In this document: piece after piece, positions 1 to 8,185 of the stretch | Layout: each line of letters begins with the position of its first letter | Numbering within the stretch: the stretch's first letter is position 1 | Assembly (NCBI GenBank): GCA_026391675.1 | Contig: JAPLDQ010000035.1 | Span: 124,001 to 188,000, forward strand | DNA length: 64,000 nucleotides | Reading direction: 5' to 3' | Source: Bacteroidota bacterium | GTDB taxonomy: Bacteria; Bacteroidota; Bacteroidia; Bacteroidales; JACABE01 | Translations under genes and position numbers: made by a program | Notes under the pieces: model-generated | The model's input: the letters and a program-made list of their open reading frames with translations, nothing else | Told to the model about the DNA's origin: nothing | The model's database searches: none

Positions 1-645
1 CCTGATATGCGAAATCATGGATTTTCAGCACAAAGTAAAATATTTAATTATGATGCAATGGCTGATGATATAGGAGAATTAATTGCTACACAACATCTTG
101 ATAATCCTATAATTTTAGGGCATTCTATGGGAGGAAAAGTTGCCATGCGATTTGTAACGGATAATCCAACGCATGTTGCAAAGCTAATTGTTGTAGATAT
201 GAGTATGCGGGAATATAAATTAAAGGATTTCCATATCCAGCTTATGTATGCTATGATGGATATTAATTTTTCCCAGATAAAATCCAGAAAAGAAGTTGAA
301 GATATACTTGGCAAAACCATTGTTGACCAACGCATACTGTTGTTTATCATGAAAAATCTTTACCGTAAAGAAAATGAAAACTTTTCGTGGAAGCTAAATT
401 TACCAGTCATTTTTGACAATTTAGAAGCAATACTCGAAGAAATAAAATGCAATCAAATATATCATAATCCGGCATTATTTATAAGAGGTGAAAATTCAGA
501 TTATATATCAGATGCTGATTTTATTAAGATAAAACATTATTTTCCGGATGCTAACCTGAAAACAGTTCCGGATGCAGGACATTGGGTTCAGGCTGATCAA
601 CCGGCTATATTTATGAATATTTTACAGGAATTTTTAAGCAAATAA
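1..645 (+). CDS. alpha/beta hydrolase, 5' end cut off by window edge
   Basis: The reading frame is open from base 1, and the two codons before the first ATG (position 7) read Pro-Asp. They continue into DMRNHGFS, the usual first-strand motif of YbfF-type alpha/beta hydrolases, so the true start lies left of the window. The nucleophile elbow GHSMGG places the catalytic serine at codon 124-126. The C-terminal DAGHWV supplies the catalytic histidine about 20 residues before the stop. A cytoplasmic esterase or thioesterase is likely; the substrate cannot be told. A perfect hairpin terminator follows directly. Confidence 0.88.
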   Translation, partial: PDMRNHGFSAQSKIFNYDAMADDIGELIATQHLDNPIILGHSMGGKVAMRFVTDNPTHVAKLIVVDMSMREYKLKDFHIQLMYAMMDINFSQIKSRKEVEDILGKTIVDQRILLFIMKNLYRKENENFSWKLNLPVIFDNLEAILEEIKCNQIYHNPALFIRGENSDYISDADFIKIKHYFPDANLKTVPDAGHWVQADQPAIFMNILQEFLSK

Positions 646-683
646 AAAACATGCAGGATTTGCGATAAACCCTGCATGTTTTA
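646..683 (+). terminator. intrinsic terminator after the alpha/beta hydrolase
   Basis: The 12-bp arms AAAACATGCAGG (646-657) and CCTGCATGTTTT (671-682) are perfectly complementary around a 13-nt loop. The hairpin begins at the stop codon. It probably works in both directions because a convergent minus-strand gene ends at 726. Confidence 0.8.
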
Positions 684-725
684 TAATCTCCTGAACGTTT
701 TAGTAAAAACGTAGTAAAATCATTA

Positions 726-1637
726 TTAGTATCTTACAATATCAATGGATGAAATTGCAGCATCAAGCGTAATATATATTTTATTTGGTGAAGTATTAAA
801 ATTAGCTGTACGATATTTTTCATCTGAAGATTTTTGAAAACCTTCGATGTTTTTATCAGATAAAACATAATCACCTTTGAGTTCACAAGCAGAATTTTGG
901 GGAATCATCACTTTAATTGATGAAACACCGGCATCAATACTAATGTTAACAACAGATAACCTGTCGCCAATCTTGAGTGTAATATCGGATGCACCACCAT
1001 CAAAATCCAGATTTCTTACTTTGAATTTTGAAAAATCAAAATTAACGTCAGAAGCACCGGCATCAATTTCAATATCCCAGATTGGGTTAGGATTTAATAA
1101 AAGCTTTGCTGAACCTCCATTTTCATTATCAATGCCATTTATAGTAAAAACATGATCTTTGGCTTTTATTTCTACAACTTTTGAACTGTCATTTTTAGTA
1201 ACCTGCAATTTATAATCATTATTGTTTCCGTTGCTCTCGAATGAAACCAGCTTAGTCGTTGGATCAATGATGCTAAAACTGCCGGCAGCAGCATCAAGCT
1301 TTAATGTTGCATATAAAGTTGTGGAATCATAAGTTTCTTCGAATTTTTGCTGAATATTGTTACATTTTGTATCATGAAACCGCCATCTCCAGCAAAAATC
1401 ATTATTGCTTTGATAAAAATTCATGAGTAATATTCCAACTATAAAAGCTAACAATGACAAGATAAACTTTATATAGTCTTTAACAGGAATAATAGAAATT
1501 CCCCATATAATAAAAATTAGAGGCCAAAGCTGAATGAATGCAAACCAGTTAAAGTGAATGATATTCATATTCCTCAAAATAATCATTATACCTATGGTTA
1601 TCAGTACGATACCCCAAAAAATGCCTTTGTATTTCAT
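726..1637 (-). CDS. LiaF-like membrane protein with C-terminal toastrack-type domain
   Basis: The protein has 303 residues. The N-terminus has three membrane segments in the first 95 residues (around FWGIVLITIGIMIIL, WPLIFIIWGISIIPV and FILSLLAFIVGILLMNFY), typical of LiaI/LiaF-like and DUF5668 proteins. The rest is a beta-rich region with repeated 'DAGASDVNFDFS / DGGASDITLKIG / DAGVSSIKVMIP' strands, as in toastrack (LiaF C-terminal, DUF2154-like) domains. It lies downstream of two PspC genes on the same strand (150 bp gap), so a shared envelope-stress role is inferred. No enzymatic residues are seen. Confidence 0.75.
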   Translation of the reverse strand: MKYKGIFWGIVLITIGIMIILRNMNIIHFNWFAFIQLWPLIFIIWGISIIPVKDYIKFILSLLAFIVGILLMNFYQSNNDFCWRWRFHDTKCNNIQQKFEETYDSTTLYATLKLDAAAGSFSIIDPTTKLVSFESNGNNNDYKLQVTKNDSSKVVEIKAKDHVFTINGIDNENGGSAKLLLNPNPIWDIEIDAGASDVNFDFSKFKVRNLDFDGGASDITLKIGDRLSVVNISIDAGVSSIKVMIPQNSACELKGDYVLSDKNIEGFQKSSDEKYRTANFNTSPNKIYITLDAAISSIDIVRY

Positions 1638-1788
1638 TGTTATATTATATTAAATTGCTGAAATCGTTTTAATTATAATGTGATTTTTTTATATATTTTT
1701 CAATTTTCGTCAATGGAATGTCCTTGATATTATTATTGCTTTTGCGTCTTCAGAACATGGACATTTCATTTTAATAAAATTTATATTA

Positions 1789-2286
1789 TTAATTATTATT
1801 CTTTTTACCAAGATTCCGCATCAGCATCGATACTCCGATTACAATCAATAATATTGGCCATAAATCGTGAAAATAGATGTGTGGTACAAAACGGGCTATC
1901 AGGAACAATACACCTAATGTTATTAGGACTAAGCCTCCTGTTAAATTTCCTTTATTTTTCTTTTTCTCTTTAATTGGGTCAAATTGATTTTCCATATTTT
2001 CAGTTGTATTATTATTATTTGTTTCTTTTTTGGTTGTTTCATGCTCATTCTCAGCCGTTGCTTTTTCTGTAGAATTATTTGCAGAAAAAAGGTTGGCAGG
2101 TTCTTCCGGCGTTACTATCCATAAGATGATATAAACGAATAAGCCTCCGCCAGCAAATAAAAAAGCACAAACAAAGACGATTCTGATGATTACAGGATCT
2201 ATGTTGAAATGTTCTGCCAGTCCACCGGCAACACCGGCAATTTTTCTGTCTTTTACACTTCTGTATAATTTTTTCTGTTCTGTCAT
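1789..2286 (-). CDS. PspC domain protein with LiaF-like membrane tail
   Basis: The 165-residue protein has an N-terminal PspC domain (residues about 6-66: DRKIAGVAGGLAEHFNIDP, a TM helix, then the WIVTPEEP end). An Asn/Glu/Lys-rich linker follows, then two C-terminal membrane helices of the LiaI/LiaF type. PspC proteins sense or relay envelope stress at the inner membrane in the phage-shock response. The gene starts 22 bp after a second, minimal PspC gene and is probably cotranscribed with it. No PspA or PspF is visible nearby, so the downstream output is unknown. Confidence 0.87.
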   Translation of the reverse strand: MTEQKKLYRSVKDRKIAGVAGGLAEHFNIDPVIIRIVFVCAFLFAGGGLFVYIILWIVTPEEPANLFSANNSTEKATAENEHETTKKETNNNNTTENMENQFDPIKEKKKNKGNLTGGLVLITLGVLFLIARFVPHIYFHDLWPILLIVIGVSMLMRNLGKKNNN

Positions 2287-2307
2287 TATTTTAATTATTT
2301 TACGTTA

Positions 2308-2508
2308 TTATTGAATATTAATTGGTTCTTCGGGCATCATTATCCATAATATTAAATAGAGTAGTAGTCCTACTCCGAAAAATATATTTCCCAATACAAA
2401 TAATATTCTGATAATAACGGGGTCAATAACGAAATAATCGCCCAGACCACCACATACGCCACCGATAGCCCGGTTTTTATTACTTCTTAATAATCTTTTT
2501 GCTTCCAT
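2308..2508 (-). CDS. minimal PspC domain protein
   Basis: A single PspC domain: SNKNRAIGGVCGGLGDYF, then one long membrane segment ending WIMMPEEP. The frame is open to 2535, but I place the start at the ATG at 2508 (MEAKRLLRSN, 66 residues), because that is where homology-like sequence begins and PspC proteins of this size start with a few charged residues. It is the first gene of a probable three-gene minus-strand cluster (pspC-pspC/LiaF-toastrack). Confidence 0.85.
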   Translation of the reverse strand: MEAKRLLRSNKNRAIGGVCGGLGDYFVIDPVIIRILFVLGNIFFGVGLLLYLILWIMMPEEPINIQ

Positions 2509-2585
2509 TTTATAAATTTTATATCTATGACGCATGAATTCAGAAAGAGGTTACAAATTTAGTGTATTAAAAAGGTAGAAGATAA

Positions 2586-2613
2586 AAAAAAGCAGTCAAA
2601 ATTGACTGCTTTT
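2586..2613 (-). terminator. intrinsic terminator after the M13 peptidase gene
   Basis: Perfect arms AAAAGCAGTCAA (2588-2599) and TTGACTGCTTTT (2602-2613). Read on the minus strand, the hairpin is followed by a long T-run (the A-run at 2584-2590), so it ends transcription of the peptidase gene whose stop is at 2639. Confidence 0.85.
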
Positions 2614-2638
2614 CTATTATATTATATCTTTTAATGGT

Positions 2639-4687
2639 TTACCAGATAACGGCTCTATCAGCTTCCGGTTTAAAACGTTTGTCAGTTGGCTGTATTGAAA
2701 ATGCCTGATAAAACTGAGGAATATTATACACAATTGCATTAACTCTGGCAACTGCAGGAGAATGAACGTCCTCTTTCAAACGGCTCATGGTCTCTTTATC
2801 GCGAACATTGCAACGCCATACCTGGGCATAAGATAAAAAGAAACGTTGTTCAGGTGTAAATCCGTCTATAGCCTTGTTTTCTTTCCCCTGCATCGCTTTT
2901 TGTAAAGCAGCAAAAGCAACGGTAACACCACCCATATCGGCAATATTTTCACCTAAAGTAAGATTACCGTCAACGTGTAATGAATCCAGTATTTTAAAAT
3001 TATTGTATTGATCAACCAATACTTTGGTTTGCATTCCAAAATTAACTGCATCTTCTTTTATCCACCAGTCGCGTAGGTTACCTTCTTTATCATACTGACG
3101 ACCCTGGTCATCAAATCCATGAGTCATTTCGTGACCGATAATGGCTCCGATAGCACCGTAATTTACTGCATCATCAGCATTCATGAAGAAGAAAGGAGGT
3201 TGTAAAATACCTGCAGGGAATACGATTTCATTCATATTAGGGCTGTAATAGGCATTAATGGTTTGTGGTGTCATCCCCCATTCAGCGCGGTCAACTGGTT
3301 TACCAATTTTTGCCAGTTGACGGGCAAATTCAAATCGGCTTGCACTGCTAATATTTTCATAATATGATGTTTTAGCAATCTTTAATTTACTATAATCAAT
3401 CCATTTATCGGGATAACCAACTTTAACATTAATTTTCTCTAATTTGGCGATTGCTTCTTTTTTAGTAACATCGCTCATCCATTTTAAATTTAAAATACGG
3501 TCTTTCAATGCTGCTTTTAAATTGCCACATAACTCAATCATGCGTTGTTTTGCTTTGGCAGGGAAATATTTTTCAACATAAAGCTGACCAACTGCTTCAC
3601 CCAATGAACCTGATGTTTCATTCAATACTCTTTTCCAGCGTGGTTTCATTTCGGTAACACCACGCATTACTGTACCGTTAAAAGCAAAGTTTTCTTTTAC
3701 AAAAGCATCAGATAAGTAAGGTGCTGCAGTAGAAAGTAAATGCCATTTAAAATAGGTTTTCCATAGTTCTACAGGAACTTTTACAGTCATAGCAGCCATT
3801 TCGCTGATAAACTTTGGTTGTCCTACATTAATATCTTCTGTTTTTGTTAAACCTAAAGCTTCAAAATAAGCTGACCAATCAAATTTTGCAATATTTTTCT
3901 TTAATCCATCAAGATTGGTTTTATTGTAATTTGCAACAGGATCGCGAAGTGCAACACGGGTAGAAGATACATTTGCCAATTGCGTTTCCATAAGCATAAT
4001 CTGTTCAGCAATTTTAGCTGATTGTTCTTTAGTTTCGCCTGTTAATTCAAACATTTTAGTAATATGTTTTACATATTCCTTTCTGATTTCAGTTGAACGA
4101 GGGTCTGGAGATAAATAATAATCCCTGTCTGGTAAACCTAATCCACCCTGATAAAAATTGCCAATAATAGCATTACTGTTTTTTTCGTCCTGTGCTGCAT
4201 AAAAATAAAATAAGGTTGACATGCCTGAAGTTTGCATATAAGCAATATGTTTCTGAACATCAAGCGGAGTTTTTATGGCTGCAATTTTATCCAGTTCCGG
4301 CTGAATGGCTTTTATACCTGTTTTTTCTATACTAACAGTATCCATACCTGAATTATAAAAATCACCGATTTTCTGCTGAACTGAACCTTCTTTTGCATCT
4401 TTTGCTGATGCAGCTTCTGTCATAATCGTCTGTAATTGTTTGTAGTTTTCTTCCATTAAAGTTTCAAAAGCTCCCCAACGACTGTTATCAGCAGGAATCG
4501 GATTGTTTTTCATCCAGGTTCCGTTGGCATAATGGTAAAAATCATCACCCGGACGAACAGTAGTGTCCATATTGGCAATATTAATAGCTGGTCCTTCCAT
4601 ATTTTGTTTGTTTTTAGGTGTGCAACTTACAATTAAGTTAATTGCCACTAATCCTGCTATTGCAGTTGTAAATAGTTTATTGTTCAT
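2639..4687 (-). CDS. M13 family zinc metallopeptidase (PepO/neprilysin-like lipoprotein)
   Basis: The 682-residue length is normal for bacterial M13 peptidases. A lipoprotein signal (MNNKLFTTAIAGLVAINLIV, then Cys22) anchors it in the envelope. The zinc site is complete: HEMTH at residues 519-523 and the third ligand Glu580 in ENIADMGG. The substrate-binding NAYY motif lies at 478-481. The C-terminus ends RAVIW, close to the family's usual RVW end. It degrades oligopeptides in the periplasm or at the surface. It is monocistronic, with its own terminator; queA lies upstream in the same direction with a 116-bp gap. Confidence 0.95.
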   Translation of the reverse strand: MNNKLFTTAIAGLVAINLIVSCTPKNKQNMEGPAINIANMDTTVRPGDDFYHYANGTWMKNNPIPADNSRWGAFETLMEENYKQLQTIMTEAASAKDAKEGSVQQKIGDFYNSGMDTVSIEKTGIKAIQPELDKIAAIKTPLDVQKHIAYMQTSGMSTLFYFYAAQDEKNSNAIIGNFYQGGLGLPDRDYYLSPDPRSTEIRKEYVKHITKMFELTGETKEQSAKIAEQIMLMETQLANVSSTRVALRDPVANYNKTNLDGLKKNIAKFDWSAYFEALGLTKTEDINVGQPKFISEMAAMTVKVPVELWKTYFKWHLLSTAAPYLSDAFVKENFAFNGTVMRGVTEMKPRWKRVLNETSGSLGEAVGQLYVEKYFPAKAKQRMIELCGNLKAALKDRILNLKWMSDVTKKEAIAKLEKINVKVGYPDKWIDYSKLKIAKTSYYENISSASRFEFARQLAKIGKPVDRAEWGMTPQTINAYYSPNMNEIVFPAGILQPPFFFMNADDAVNYGAIGAIIGHEMTHGFDDQGRQYDKEGNLRDWWIKEDAVNFGMQTKVLVDQYNNFKILDSLHVDGNLTLGENIADMGGVTVAFAALQKAMQGKENKAIDGFTPEQRFFLSYAQVWRCNVRDKETMSRLKEDVHSPAVARVNAIVYNIPQFYQAFSIQPTDKRFKPEADRAVIW

Positions 4688-4803
4688 TTAATAATTATTA
4701 TGTTGTTGATGAAAAAATATTAGAAGCGCAAAAGTAAATATAATTTGGTATTCAAATAGTTAAATATATTCAAATTTTAATATTTTCGACCAACACTTAT
4801 ATT

Positions 4804-6027
4804 TCAGGGATAAAGCAGGCAACTATCCCCATAACTGAGGAAACGGTAATTGTTATTAAGTGCATATTGGTAGATTTCTTTCCATTTATCACCGATAAAA
4901 GCAGCAATAAGCAGTAATAATGTACTTTTGGGCTGATGAAAATTGGTAATAATTCCCTTTGCAATTTTGAATTTGTACCCCGGTAATATCATCATCTGGG
5001 TTTGTCCGCATAATACCTGAATTTTATGAACATTCATAAAATCAAGTATACTCTGTAAAGCTTTTTCAGCCGGAATATTTTTATCGTATTTTTCCTGATA
5101 GGCATCCCATTGTGAGATATTCAATTCTTCATGTTTTTCGCCAAGATAGAGTTTAACCCCAAACCAATAAAGAGATTCCAGCGTACGGGTAGTGGTAGTA
5201 CCAACAGGAATAATGTTTTTTTGTAAAGAAATTAATAATTTCTCAATAAATATACGTTTAACAAAGATTCTTTCATAATGCATGCTATGCTGGTCAATTG
5301 TTTCGGAACTTACCGGCTTAAATGTACCTGCACCAACATGTAAAGTAATATTCTCATACTGAATTCCTCTTGAATCAAGCCTTTTAAATGTTTCATCAGT
5401 AAAATGCAAACCGGCAGTTGGAGCAGCCACAGAGCCATCCTGAACAGCATAAATTGTCTGATAGCGGGTATTATCTTCTTCAACAGCTTCTCTGTTTAAA
5501 TAAGGAGGTAAAGGTATTACTCCCAGATTATCCAATACTTCGGCAAATGAAAGTTCAGTATTATCCCAGCTGAAACTTATTATCCATGCATTATCAATAG
5601 CCTGTTTACGTTCAGCTGTTAAAGTATATGTAATATCATTATATATAAATTGCTTTTCAATTAATATATCTTTCCAGCGTTTATTATTGCCAACAAAGCA
5701 TTTCCAATCACTGCTGCCCTTTTGCTGAAAAGCCAGTTGTATATCTGTTCCGGACGCTGCTGGTTCCAGACAAAAAATTTCAATTGTACTTCCTGTGTGC
5801 TTTTTAAACAACAATCGTGCATGAATAACTTTGGTATTGTTGAAAACCAATAATGAATTTTCAGGTAACAAATCAGGTAATTCATTAAAAATATGGGTAC
5901 TGTAATTATCTTTATCTAAAACCAATAATTTTGATGCATCCCTGTTCGGTAGTGGAAAGCTGGCAATCTGGGTATCAGATAATAAATAATCAAAGTCGTT
6001 TATATTGATTTTTCCCGGATCTATCAT
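4804..6027 (-). CDS. queA: S-adenosylmethionine:tRNA ribosyltransferase-isomerase
   Basis: QueA transfers and isomerises the ribosyl moiety of SAM onto 7-aminomethyl-7-deazaguanine in tRNA, giving epoxyqueuosine. Family motifs are clear: VFNNTKVIHARL (61-72), LPPYLNRE (173-180), TAGLHFT (204-210), HVGAGTFKPV, and the C-terminal NFHQPKSTLLLL. At 407 residues it is longer than the roughly 350 of Proteobacterial QueA, with insertions, as is common in Bacteroidota. No other queuosine gene is in the window. Confidence 0.93.
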   Translation of the reverse strand: MIDPGKININDFDYLLSDTQIASFPLPNRDASKLLVLDKDNYSTHIFNELPDLLPENSLLVFNNTKVIHARLLFKKHTGSTIEIFCLEPAASGTDIQLAFQQKGSSDWKCFVGNNKRWKDILIEKQFIYNDITYTLTAERKQAIDNAWIISFSWDNTELSFAEVLDNLGVIPLPPYLNREAVEEDNTRYQTIYAVQDGSVAAPTAGLHFTDETFKRLDSRGIQYENITLHVGAGTFKPVSSETIDQHSMHYERIFVKRIFIEKLLISLQKNIIPVGTTTTRTLESLYWFGVKLYLGEKHEELNISQWDAYQEKYDKNIPAEKALQSILDFMNVHKIQVLCGQTQMMILPGYKFKIAKGIITNFHQPKSTLLLLIAAFIGDKWKEIYQYALNNNYRFLSYGDSCLLYP

Positions 6028-6161
6028 TTATAATTTTTTTGCAAAGCTAAGAAAAGATTTTCAAAACATTTTCCTAATTGGATTTAGAGGGTATGATGCT
6101 TCCGGCATCCGAAAGCAGTCAACATTACTTTAGTATTCTTGATTGAATTACAAGAAATAAT

Positions 6162-6605
6162 CTACTTTACTATTTTCTCAGTAATTTTAACGGCATCCTG
6201 AACAAAATTAGCACAGCGCAAGCGGAATAAATCCTTTTCCATTATTTCCGCCATACCTTCAGGTGAACTCATATCAAGACCACCTAATAGTTGCCTGCAA
6301 CAAACTGTTTGATGTATTTTATTAAATTCTGCTATAAAATGCCGTGCCATATCATAGGCTGTTTCTTTATCTTCGTGACTTCCAAATTCTCCTTTTCCGT
6401 ATTTCAGCCCGATTGCCATCAAAGCGCCGCTCACGGCTCCACAAGTTTCCTGCATAAATGCAATACCTGCGCCGAAAGGATTGGCTATCTTAAATGCTTC
6501 ATCTTTGCTTAGCCCTAATTCTTCTGCAAAAACTGACAACACTGATTGTGCACAATTATAATCACTTTTAAAGACTTCAAGGGCTTGTGTTGCTTTATTT
6601 TCCAA
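6162..6605 (-). CDS. C_GCAxxG_C_C family (putative redox) protein
   Basis: The 147-residue protein carries the family's cysteine pattern: NCAQS (Cys18), ETCGAVSGAL (Cys55, the GCAxxG-like motif), CC (102-103) and Cys131 near the C-terminus. Such proteins are small, helical and probably redox-active or cluster-binding; their substrate is not known. It is cytoplasmic with no signal sequence. It stands alone between queA and a divergent GH47-like gene. Confidence 0.85.
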   Translation of the reverse strand: MENKATQALEVFKSDYNCAQSVLSVFAEELGLSKDEAFKIANPFGAGIAFMQETCGAVSGALMAIGLKYGKGEFGSHEDKETAYDMARHFIAEFNKIHQTVCCRQLLGGLDMSSPEGMAEIMEKDLFRLRCANFVQDAVKITEKIVK

Positions 6606-6789
6606 TGTATAAATTTCAAATTAATGCATTTCACTGCAAATATAAAAATAAAAATCACCGGTAAAAACTTAATTTTCATAGCTTAAATCTTAATCTATAT
6701 TTTATGCTTTTATCAACAGGATTTTTATATAATTTAGCCAATCCTATTAATACTGAATGAAGGTTAACCTCATCTTTTAATCAACAATT

Positions 6790-8169
6790 ATGAAAACAAA
6801 ATTAATACTTTGTATTGTAGTTTTTCTGGCTTTTACTTCCGTAAAAGCACAGCACAAAAATCCGGGTAAAAATAATGCAGTTAAAAAGACAGTACAAATC
6901 GATAAATTAGCGATGGCCAATCAGGTTCGGCTGGAGTTTTTACATGCCTGGCTTGGTTATAAAAAATTTGCCTGGGGCTACGATGCGCTGAAACCATTAA
7001 GTAAAACAGGACACAACTGGTATGCGCATTCACTTTTAATGACGCCTGTTGATGCGCTGGATGGGCTACTGATAATGGGATTGGAAAAAGAGGCAGCTGA
7101 TGCTGAAAAGATAATTCTGGATAGTTTACGCTTTAATTATGATATGGATGTTCAGAATTTTGAAATCTCTATCCGAATTCTGGGTGGATTAATATCGGCT
7201 TACGAATTAAACAATAATCCACGTTTTCTTGAACTGGCTACTGATTTGGGAAACCGGCTGATTAAAGCCTTTAATTCACCTACGGGTATGCCATACCGGT
7301 ATGTAAATCTAAATACAGGAAAAACAAAAGGGAATATTTCCAATCCGGCAGAAATCGGTACTTATATTGTTGAATACGGTATTTTAAGCAAACATACCGG
7401 AAATCCCGTATATTTTGAAACTGCAAAAAAAGCGATGCTTGCATTAAATAAATACCGTTCAAAGATAAATCTGATAGGAACAAGTATAAATGTTGAAACC
7501 GGCGAATGGACCAACACAGAGAGTCATGTTTCAGGATGTATTGATTCATATCTTGAATATCTGCTTAAATCATCTGTTTTATTCAATGACAAAGAAATGA
7601 AACAAATATGGAATGAAAATCTTACAGCTGTTAATACTTATATTGCCGATGAAGAACACAATGGCTTATGGTATGGACATTCTGACATGAATACCGGAAA
7701 AAGGCTGTCGACCAGCTATGGTTCCCTGGATGCTTTTTTTGCTGCCTGTTTAGCCATGGGTGGTGATTTGCCCCGTGCCGAAAAATTACAGGCATCCAAT
7801 TATAAAATGTTTATGCAAAATGGCATTGAACCTGAAGAATATGATTATGCAAAAATGGAAGCTATTAATCCTCAGTATATTCTACGTCCTGAAAATCTTG
7901 AAAGTGCTTACTATCTTTATAACTTTACTAAGAATGAAAAATATTTAAAACAGGGACAGGATATGTTTTTAAATATAGTTAAGTATTGCCGCACAACAGA
8001 AGCCTATGCAGCACTTAAAGATGTAAAAACAAAAGAAAAGAAGGATTACATGGAAAGTTTTTTCCTTGCAGAAACATTAAAATATGCTTTTCTGCTGTTT
8101 GATGATAATCATTCCATTGATTTTAACAAAGTGATTTTTAATACAGAAGCTCATCTATATAAAAGATAA
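6790..8169 (+). CDS. GH47-like (class I alpha-mannosidase fold) exported protein
   Basis: The 459-residue protein has a signal peptide ending near SVKAQ. The next stretch matches glycoside hydrolase family 47 closely: FLHAWLGYKKFAWGYDALK, then LSKTGHNWYAHSLLMTPVDALDGLLIMGL, then repeated helical hairpins of an (alpha/alpha)6 barrel ending in a YLYNFTKNEKYLKQGQDMF helix pair. GH47 enzymes are calcium-dependent inverting alpha-1,2-mannosidases. I did not verify each catalytic acid. Its neighbours are outer-membrane import proteins, so it may trim mannose from imported or surface glycans (inference). Confidence 0.8.
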   Translation: MKTKLILCIVVFLAFTSVKAQHKNPGKNNAVKKTVQIDKLAMANQVRLEFLHAWLGYKKFAWGYDALKPLSKTGHNWYAHSLLMTPVDALDGLLIMGLEKEAADAEKIILDSLRFNYDMDVQNFEISIRILGGLISAYELNNNPRFLELATDLGNRLIKAFNSPTGMPYRYVNLNTGKTKGNISNPAEIGTYIVEYGILSKHTGNPVYFETAKKAMLALNKYRSKINLIGTSINVETGEWTNTESHVSGCIDSYLEYLLKSSVLFNDKEMKQIWNENLTAVNTYIADEEHNGLWYGHSDMNTGKRLSTSYGSLDAFFAACLAMGGDLPRAEKLQASNYKMFMQNGIEPEEYDYAKMEAINPQYILRPENLESAYYLYNFTKNEKYLKQGQDMFLNIVKYCRTTEAYAALKDVKTKEKKDYMESFFLAETLKYAFLLFDDNHSIDFNKVIFNTEAHLYKR

Positions 8170-8185
8170 AATTGTTTAAAGCTTT

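Noticed and set aside
4688..4803. Riboswitch upstream of the M13 gene or after queA
   Set aside because: The gap is A/T-rich with no conserved aptamer core or terminator that I can see.
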